NCBI GenBank assembly: GCA_031263485.1
Contig: JAISFS010000074.1
Coordinates: 1-64,000 of the forward strand
Source: Deltaproteobacteria bacterium
GTDB taxonomy: Bacteria > Desulfobacterota > Desulfarculia > Adiutricales > Adiutricaceae
DNA: 64,000 nucleotides
Reading direction: 5' to 3'
Position numbers and translations under genes: made by a program. Below the pieces are notes generated by a model. It did no database searches. It was not told the origin of the DNA and saw only the letters and a program-made list of their open reading frames with translations. Positions 57,487-64,000 of the stretch are shown piece by piece. How positions within the stretch are numbered: position 1 is the first letter of the stretch; each line of letters opens with the position of its first letter.

Positions 57487-59859
57487 ATGGATTTTTCAAG
57501 GGAGCTCTCAGCCGCCGAAGCCGAACTGGACGCCTGCGCCAAGCTGCTGGACGGCCTGCCCGCTTCCCGGGGCAGGGCCAGAGCCAGGCGAGGCGAGGAG
57601 CAGGCGCTTTCGCGTCTGCGAGCGGCCGATGCCCGGCTTGGTGCCCTCACGCTATCGGGCGGGGACGCGGACCGCCACGGCGCGGCGCTCGCCCGCGCAG
57701 TCTCCCTGGCCTCGCGGCTGGGCGAGCTGGATCTTGTCCGCGCAAACGCCGAACGGATCATGGCGCTGCCCCCCGCGGGCCGCAACACTTTAAGGAAGCT
57801 TGAGGCGGGCACGACGCTCATGTGCGACTGCGCGATGTGCTGCGACTACCCATCCGCGCTCGCGACACTGATGGATTTGAGGAAATACGCCACCGGCAAG
57901 GCCGGCGTAGGCCGTTGGCTCGCGGCGGCGGCGAAGCTCGCGGGCGCGCTGGCGGACTGCGGACGCTCCGAGGAGGCGCTGGACATCTACTCGGACATGA
58001 GGCCCTTCCAACGTTGGGAGGCGAGCAGGCAGGCCAGGGCGGAGGCGGCGTCCAAGATCGTCGCGGGGCTCAAGCTCGCGGGGGATCTGGAGAAGGCCTT
58101 CGCGGTGTTCAGGGAGATGGCGTCCTACTCCACTGACGCTGAGGCCTTCCTGCTCTACATGCGGGCGGGCCTCTCGCTTCTGTTGCCCCTCTCCCGGAGC
58201 CCCGAGCAGGGCCGCTACGCGTTTCTGGCCCGGGCCCTTTCCGACCCCTCCGAAAGCCCCGAGGCCTCGAGAGTGCGCGGCGAGGCGGCGCTGGCCTACG
58301 TGGAGGAACTGGCGCAGGCCGGGGTAATGGACGAGGCGAGGGCCGTGCTGGACGCGTTCTGCGAGTTCTCGGGGGCCCAGTTGGTGGCGGTCCACCGCGC
58401 CAGGGCCGCCGCGGCGGTGGCCTGCGCCTATATGGAGGACTCGCGCCTGGACGAGGCACGTCTGCTTTTGGAGAGCCTCACCTTCGCGCCCGCCAAGGCG
58501 CCGTCCGCAGATGACCGCCTCGTCGCGGCAGGCGGAAAGGCCGGCTCCCCTGCCGTCCAGGCCGGCTCCCCTGCCGTCCAGGCCGACTCCACGATCGGCA
58601 AGGCCGGCTCCCCTGCCTGCCATACCGACGCTGCAACCGACCAGGCCGACCTGGCCTCGTCCTGCTATAGGGCGTTGTTTGATGCGACCATGCGGCTGAC
58701 AGGCGAGTACGTCGACTGCATGATGATCTCTGACGCCAGGACGTTTTGCCGCCTCATGGCGGACGCGGCCCCCGACGAACGGGACGCCCTGGCCTTTGCG
58801 GAGGCGGCCCTCGCGTCAGTGGAGGACTGCTGCCGGAAAGGTTTCGTCTTGGAGGCGCTTAGCCTCTATCGCGCGTTTCTGCCACACCGCGGTCCCGAGC
58901 CCGTGATGTATCTTGCCTGCCGCATGGGGAGCGCGGCTATCCGTGCGCTGTGCGGGATGGCTTTCACCGACGAGGCGGTGGAGGCGTTATCCACCCTGCC
59001 CGGAGCGCGCCGTCCGGGCGACCGGATCTACTACGAGCGGCTTCAGGCGGAGACGGACACCTTCAACGCGCTCTTGAGTTCGGGGCTCTACGGGAAGGCC
59101 GGACGGCTCTACCGCAGGCGCGCGGACTACCGCGGCCCGGAGAAGGCGGCCCTGAAGTGGCTCAAGGCGGCCGAACGGCTGGTGGAAAGCTATGCGGAGG
59201 AAGGTGCGCTCGCAAAGGCCCGGAGCGTTTTCGAGCACGCCCGCCGCGAGGCCCCCAAGGGAGGGAAATTCGCCCTGAGGTTCTTCGCGATGGCCCAGGA
59301 GCTCATATCGGGCTATTGCGAGAACGGCGATCTGAAAAACGCGCGGGGGCTCTTCGACGGGCTTCCGGGCACGGGGAACTCGACCAGGCTGGAAGAGGAG
59401 AAGTCGGAGATTTCGTTTTTCCTCACCACCTACTACTGCCGCAAGGGGGAGCTCCAGGACGCGCTGGCCTTCTTCAGGAGCCTCCCCGAGGAGAGCGCCA
59501 CGGGACGGCTCCCGTTCCTCAAGGCCCGCGCCGCGGCATGGCTCATCGCCGACCTTTCGGGCCGGGGCCTGGTCGAGGAGGCTGCCAGCGTCTATGAGTC
59601 GCTGGTCGGCATGGGCCCCGCGGACGGGCTCGAACTCGTCCGCGCCAAGTCGGCGATAAGGCTCGTGTCCGCCTTCACCCAGTCCGAGAACACCGACCGT
59701 GCCCTGGAGCTTTTGAAGACCATCCCCGGCTTCTGCGATCCCAAGCGCGTCGGCCGCCAGCTGAGCGGGGCCGTGATGGCGCTTTCGCTGTCTCTGGCCA
59801 AGAAAAACGAGGTTGACAAGGCCAACGACCTGAGGTCATTCACCACAAATTTCCTGTGA
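57487..59859 (+). CDS. Long alpha-helical (TPR/PPR-like) repeat protein
   Basis: 790 residues consisting almost entirely of helix-turn-helix units of about 35-40 residues, for example LADCGRSEEALDIYSDM, YVEELAQAGVMDEARAVLDAF, ISGYCENGDLKNARGLFDGL and LSGRGLVEEAASVYESL. The look is that of TPR or PPR superhelices, which bind proteins or RNA. There is no signal peptide. Residues about 350-395 contain an insert with GSPAVQA repeats (21-bp unit) that breaks one helical unit. ATG 57487 is preferred to the GTG/ATG at 57457 because GAGG precedes it. It stands alone; partner unknown. Confidence 0.75.
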   Translation: MDFSRELSAAEAELDACAKLLDGLPASRGRARARRGEEQALSRLRAADARLGALTLSGGDADRHGAALARAVSLASRLGELDLVRANAERIMALPPAGRNTLRKLEAGTTLMCDCAMCCDYPSALATLMDLRKYATGKAGVGRWLAAAAKLAGALADCGRSEEALDIYSDMRPFQRWEASRQARAEAASKIVAGLKLAGDLEKAFAVFREMASYSTDAEAFLLYMRAGLSLLLPLSRSPEQGRYAFLARALSDPSESPEASRVRGEAALAYVEELAQAGVMDEARAVLDAFCEFSGAQLVAVHRARAAAAVACAYMEDSRLDEARLLLESLTFAPAKAPSADDRLVAAGGKAGSPAVQAGSPAVQADSTIGKAGSPACHTDAATDQADLASSCYRALFDATMRLTGEYVDCMMISDARTFCRLMADAAPDERDALAFAEAALASVEDCCRKGFVLEALSLYRAFLPHRGPEPVMYLACRMGSAAIRALCGMAFTDEAVEALSTLPGARRPGDRIYYERLQAETDTFNALLSSGLYGKAGRLYRRRADYRGPEKAALKWLKAAERLVESYAEEGALAKARSVFEHARREAPKGGKFALRFFAMAQELISGYCENGDLKNARGLFDGLPGTGNSTRLEEEKSEISFFLTTYYCRKGELQDALAFFRSLPEESATGRLPFLKARAAAWLIADLSGRGLVEEAASVYESLVGMGPADGLELVRAKSAIRLVSAFTQSENTDRALELLKTIPGFCDPKRVGRQLSGAVMALSLSLAKKNEVDKANDLRSFTTNFL

Positions 59860-61238
59860 GCGGGACGCGCCGCGGCGTGAGAGGACCGGCGGGCGCGACC
59901 TGACGACGCGTCCTTGCGGAGTAACGGATTAGCGTGCGGTCGATCGCCCGACAGGGGTCGATGTCTCGCAGCGGGCGTCCGGCATGCGATGACCGTTGGT
60001 TCCGGCACTCCTGCACTCCGGCGTTTTGAGGCTGTCATCGACGGTCCACCACACGCATCGCCTTGACTCCAAGGCGTGCGCTCTCCAAGAACGCCTTACT
60101 GCCTTGTTGCTTATCTCCATTCTAGTCGAATTCATCAAACGGCCTGAAGTGCCCCGGTCTTCCGCATACAACCTTCGTGTACTCGATGCTTTTCCTGTTG
60201 TCCTGGACTCCAGAGGATTTTTTTTCCAGACGAAAGAGGTTTTATTTCGACTACAGGCAAATATCGAATCAGACTCTCATAAATTCGTGCCCGGTCGTAC
60301 CAGGTCTAGATGTTGTTGCGCCGTTATCGATCGTTTCCTGGAAGGCATACGACGGAATCGCGATAATTCGGTGCGGCGCCATTGGAGATCGCACCCTTTA
60401 CTTCGGTCTCGGGGAGGTGTTGGAGAGGTCAAAATGTACCCGTTATAGATGAGACGTCGCGTAGCCATCCTGTTTCCGTCGCCATCGACCCGTCCTGATC
60501 TCCATCATGAATCCTTTCGGGATTTCTTCACATCAAGGTTGGCGCTGCCAGTCGTGAAAATCTGGATTTATCGTGGATTTTTCCGCTTCCACCATATCTT
60601 ATGGAATTTGTTGCCGATAAACCGATCGCACTAACTCTCGCTCTGGTCGGCATATTCCCGAACTGACTAAGCGGGAGGAGAGAGCTGGGTCCTTGAGGGG
60701 TGCCTACGGGACTCAGTGAGTCTCAGGGAGACTCCTCAAAGAGAGATGTTTTGAATTAATTTGCCTAATGCTTGACAAATGGAATCACAAGATGGTAAAT
60801 ATTATCCTATAGGGGATTAAAGTCTTTTCTTGACTCCTAAAGCTGTTATATGTAACCTTCTGCCTAATCGTGGCCTCTTTTCTTAACCCCTTCGCCGCAC
60901 GAAGGTATTGCCTAAGTGACCGATGGTTATGTTGCTATTTGCTGGGGATAGCTGAACGGTTATGGCAAATCTGACGTGATGAAACTTCCGTAGTATTTTT
61001 CCGCAATGCGACATTTCGTCAGCATTGTCGCGATTATGCAGCGTAGAGTTTGAGAGTCTACAGTCGTTTTGGAATGAATATAGGGATTTTATCTGCATTG
61101 CTGAGGTATAATTTGGGCACTGTAGCAATTTTTTCTTGCCAAGAATGATTTGTTTTACGAATTGCTTTCAACCTCTCCGTAATATGATGGCGGATTTACA
61201 GACTCGATGCGGTCAATGCCGATGGAGCTTGAAGAGAG
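59860..61238. other. Left flank of AT-rich island
   Basis: GC content falls from about 60050 onwards. The frame 59996-60448 (150 codons) has no recognisable domain. A possible promoter, TTGACA (60772-60777) and TAAATA (60796-60801), points toward AAA/PD-(D/E)XK copy 3 but is 440 bases away. No attachment site or integrase found. Confidence 0.45.
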
Positions 61239-63227
61239 ATGGCAAACCCACCTGATAATGATTTGCAAGGCGCGGATTCCCATGGCAAGGGGTCGCAGGA
61301 CTATGAACTTCATGGTCAGGGATTGGTCCAAAGCTCATCCTTGATTGATTTCATCGAACTAAATTCTCCTGTCATCGATAAGACTACTATCATTATGAGG
61401 CTTTTGAGAGAACACAGGGGTTCATATCTCTTGTGCAGACCTAGGAGATTCGGCAAGACTCTGCTTCTCGACATGATAGAGAACATCTATAAAGGAAAGC
61501 GTCATCTGTTCAACAATCTGGCTATCGGTCAAGATGATGCCAAATACGACTGGAAAGTCTTTCCGGTAATCAGACTCGATATGAGCGCCACGCATTCATC
61601 TGCGGATACGCTTAGCCAAGATCTGATAGGTCGGCTGTCAGACATAGCCGACCGTCATAAAGTTAAAATTGAAACCACTAACGAAACGCGCGCCTTAACG
61701 ACCCTGATAATAAGGGTTTCAGACAGGCATATTGCAGAAGCTAAGGAGAACAATATCAAAATCGATGAGGATGATCCGAGAAATGTTGTATTGCTTATTG
61801 ATGAATATGACTTCTCGTTACAGGCGAATTTCCTTGACTTTGATAAGACAAGAGAGCTCAAGCTCCTTCTTCGCGTTTTTTTTGCGGCTATTAAGAGCCT
61901 CCAAAACCGTATTCGTTTTTGTTTGATAACAGGCATATCGAAATTTGACGAGATATCGCTATCTTCCGGCATGAATAATGTTACGGATATCTCTTATGAC
62001 CCGCGCTACTCCCAAATCTGCGGATTCACGATTGATGAAATAAGAACGACATTTAAAGACTCTCTGGAGTCAACGCTTAAAGCGATGAAATCTAGAGGCG
62101 ATATGGCTGCCGATGCGACTTTTGACCATCTTGTGGACGAATTCGGGAGATGGTACGATGGGTATTCTTGGGATGGATTGAAAAAGGTATTGAATCCGAG
62201 GTCAGTGATGGATTGCCTGAATCGGGGAAAATTTTTCGAATACTGGGTGAGCACAGGCCCTTCATTGATGTTCGACCAACTTGGACTAACGCCGGAAAAC
62301 TATTTCAGGATTTTCTTAGATGATCTAACGATAGAACAGAATGTGTCAATTGCGGAATCGCACAGTATTTACAATGATAATGCAGTAATGCTTATGGCTG
62401 GCTATCTGACCGTGGATTCAGTCGATAATTCCGGAGCTTCAATTTTTTACCGCCTTAGAATTCCGAATTATGAGATTAAAAGGGTCATACGAAACGCTAT
62501 CTTGGCCAGAAGAACAACGCCTCGCGGTATTGATAATTCTGAAGGTCTGCAAAACCCTAAGTACAAGACATTTTATGACGCATTTTGTAACAGAAACGAA
62601 CAAGTATGCGAAAAGCTGTTTTCATCATTTATTGCATCGGCATCATATGAATACAATCTTGCCAGTGAGTATTTTTTCACATTCCTCTTGTCCCTATGCT
62701 TGGATATCGGCAAGCACAAGACAGGCCTCGAGGTGCATACGACAAAAGGCAGGACCGATGTCGAGCTCTTGACGCCTGCCGGAGAATGGATGATCATAGA
62801 AGTCAAACATGATAGGCCATCCAAACCCGTCAAGTCCGCCATTTCCACCTTAAGTCAAGATGCCGAACAGCCGGAATCCCCCATCGCCCCAAATCCTTTG
62901 ACTGACGTCGAAACCGTGTCTCCCAAAGGATCTCGTCCAGATTCAATTCATGTTGGCGCTTCCTCGGCAAGCTCAGATGATTCCCTTGTCCTCGTCGTAG
63001 GCGCGGTGCCGGAAGTCGCTTCCAAAAGTCTGGAAAAAAATGTCTTGGCGGCATTCGAACAGATAGTCAACAAGGTTTACACCTTGCCGTTCCTCGGAAG
63101 AGACGCGAGGGTATGGGCAGTCGCAATCGCTATTTATGATTCAACTTTTGTGAGGATCCGTTTCAAGCAAGCGGTGTGGAAGGACGATGCCCATAAGGGC
63201 GTTGAGATCCCACCGTTATATCCATAG
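61239..63227 (+). CDS. AAA-ATPase-like / PD-(D/E)XK nuclease family protein, copy 3 (DUF1703)
   Basis: 662 residues, closest in layout to copy 2. P-loop CRPRRFGKT with Lys73; Walker B VLLIDEYDFS with D188-E189; WYDGYSWDG; nuclease core GRTDVELL then MIIEVKHD with E521 and K523. An insert of about 75 residues (Ser/Pro-rich) separates this core from the last conserved strand VWAVAIAIYDSTFVRIRF. ATG 61239 follows GAAGAGAG. Markedly AT-rich. The N-terminal ~30 residues (Asp/Gly/His-rich) are not conserved. Role unproven, as for the other copies. Confidence 0.9.
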   Translation: MANPPDNDLQGADSHGKGSQDYELHGQGLVQSSSLIDFIELNSPVIDKTTIIMRLLREHRGSYLLCRPRRFGKTLLLDMIENIYKGKRHLFNNLAIGQDDAKYDWKVFPVIRLDMSATHSSADTLSQDLIGRLSDIADRHKVKIETTNETRALTTLIIRVSDRHIAEAKENNIKIDEDDPRNVVLLIDEYDFSLQANFLDFDKTRELKLLLRVFFAAIKSLQNRIRFCLITGISKFDEISLSSGMNNVTDISYDPRYSQICGFTIDEIRTTFKDSLESTLKAMKSRGDMAADATFDHLVDEFGRWYDGYSWDGLKKVLNPRSVMDCLNRGKFFEYWVSTGPSLMFDQLGLTPENYFRIFLDDLTIEQNVSIAESHSIYNDNAVMLMAGYLTVDSVDNSGASIFYRLRIPNYEIKRVIRNAILARRTTPRGIDNSEGLQNPKYKTFYDAFCNRNEQVCEKLFSSFIASASYEYNLASEYFFTFLLSLCLDIGKHKTGLEVHTTKGRTDVELLTPAGEWMIIEVKHDRPSKPVKSAISTLSQDAEQPESPIAPNPLTDVETVSPKGSRPDSIHVGASSASSDDSLVLVVGAVPEVASKSLEKNVLAAFEQIVNKVYTLPFLGRDARVWAVAIAIYDSTFVRIRFKQAVWKDDAHKGVEIPPLYP

Positions 63228-64000
63228 TGTATAACTAAAAAGATTAGCTCAGATATTTTGAGAAATCGATAATTTTTGCTGGAATCGTAATATGACAGTG
63301 CGGTAGCTCAGGACTGATTGCGCCACCAGTCTTAGCCTCACTGAGGCATGGGGCGAGGAAATACGAATCCGTCATCGGCCCCTCAACTGCCAGGGAATCC
63401 TGATGGGGCTACAGTTTCCCTATCCTGATTTTCATCAAGAATCCCAGGCTTTCATATTGACCTGGCGTCATCCATACGATTAAGGTGGGTATTGCCTATC
63501 GAATGTTTGCCTTAAGGCCGTGTTGTTCTGGCGGGCCGTATCCCGTGAGCGCCGCTTCTGGGTACCGGTATCCCCAACATGTCCAACATACCAGACATAC
63601 AAGATAATCGGGTGCCTGGCCAAAGGAGCCTGAAGCCGTTCCCGGATAAACATTTTATCGTCTGAGGGGTACTCGGTTTCCACGAGGCTCGCGCAAGGTT
63701 AGGCACCTGGATGTCCTTGGCAGCGCCAGATTGAAGCCTGAAAGCTCTCGCGAGAGGGAATGGTCCGGTGAATTTTGATCGTCAGATCCGGCAGATACCA
63801 GGGAACCGTTTGATGTTTCTCCGAGGTTCCGGAAGGGTGCCGGCCCTGCTATTGTCTGTAGAATCGGCAACGCATGTCGTTCTCGAACAGGAATTTTTCC
63901 GCGCTTACCGAGCCCAACATGTACGCGTGACAAACGTGCCTCCAGTCACCGGAGATGTTGAAGGCGGAGATGTCGTTTGCGATCTGCTGACGTATGGCGT
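63228..64000. other. Right edge, no gene recognised
   Basis: Base composition returns toward the genome norm after about 63300. A 92-codon minus-strand frame (63655-63933) has no features. The window ends inside non-coding or unrecognised DNA. Confidence 0.4.

Noticed and set aside
59996-60448. 150-codon frame in the AT/GC transition zone
   Set aside because: No domain, no ribosome-binding site, and composition changes along its length; probably not a gene.

Overview
The window is a high-GC, Gram-negative chromosome segment. Outer-membrane biology is shown by an autotransporter with a C-terminal beta-domain, three lipoproteins and an MlaE/MlaD-type lipid transporter. The gene set (hisI-hisG, hisH-hisF, class I fbp, rpe, AbrB-type membrane protein, lone CheW, several TPR proteins, three AAA/PD-(D/E)XK proteins of the former DUF1703 type) would suit a Desulfobacterota-like, host- or gut-associated bacterium, but no marker here proves the lineage. 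I estimate only about 60% is coding. Long empty stretches, one clearly decayed gene and many local tandem repeats suggest a genome with relaxed or eroding intergenic DNA.

Layout. 0-10.4 kb: a patatin phospholipase, an autotransporter on the minus strand, about 3.6 kb without intact genes that holds a DUF1703 pseudogene, then two tandem paralogous secreted proteins. 10.8-17.2 kb: a (TC)26 microsatellite, a PglX/Eco57I-like adenine methyltransferase, and AAA/PD-(D/E)XK copy 1. 18-28 kb: a plus-strand housekeeping block (hisI-hisG; TPR lipoprotein, class I aminotransferase and EngB GTPase with touching ends; rpsU; fbp; AbrB-like membrane protein). 28-30.5 kb: tenA-like gene and TPR lipoprotein (minus). 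31.5-35 kb: an AT-rich island with AAA/PD-(D/E)XK copy 2 behind a consensus promoter. 35-41 kb: minus-strand mlaE, degenerate ABC ATPase, mlaD, preceded by a glycine-zipper lipoprotein and cheW. 42.7-54 kb: minus-strand AIM24-like protein, two RRM proteins, hisH-hisF-amidotransferase, class IV aminotransferase plus UPF0104-type membrane protein, and rpe. 54.7-60 kb: plus-strand DegT aminotransferase, flavodoxin-like reductase and a long alpha-helical repeat protein. 60-63.3 kb: a second large AT-rich island with AAA/PD-(D/E)XK copy 3.

How it fits together. The histidine genes are split into two operons: hisI/hisG (cyclohydrolase, ATP phosphoribosyltransferase) and hisH/hisF (IGP synthase). 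fbp and rpe serve gluconeogenesis and the pentose phosphate pathway. The Mla block moves lipid across the envelope, but its ATPase subunit has lost every catalytic motif I can check. The methyltransferase may be phase-variable.

The most unusual theme is sequence slippage. Unrelated minisatellites sit between genes, and in-frame repeat-derived, low-complexity segments are attached to or inserted in many otherwise conserved proteins (patatin, aminotransferase, EngB, AbrB-like, MlaE, UPF0104 protein, helical repeat protein). The three AAA/PD-(D/E)XK genes stand out by low GC, each lying in an AT-rich island, which suggests horizontal acquisition.
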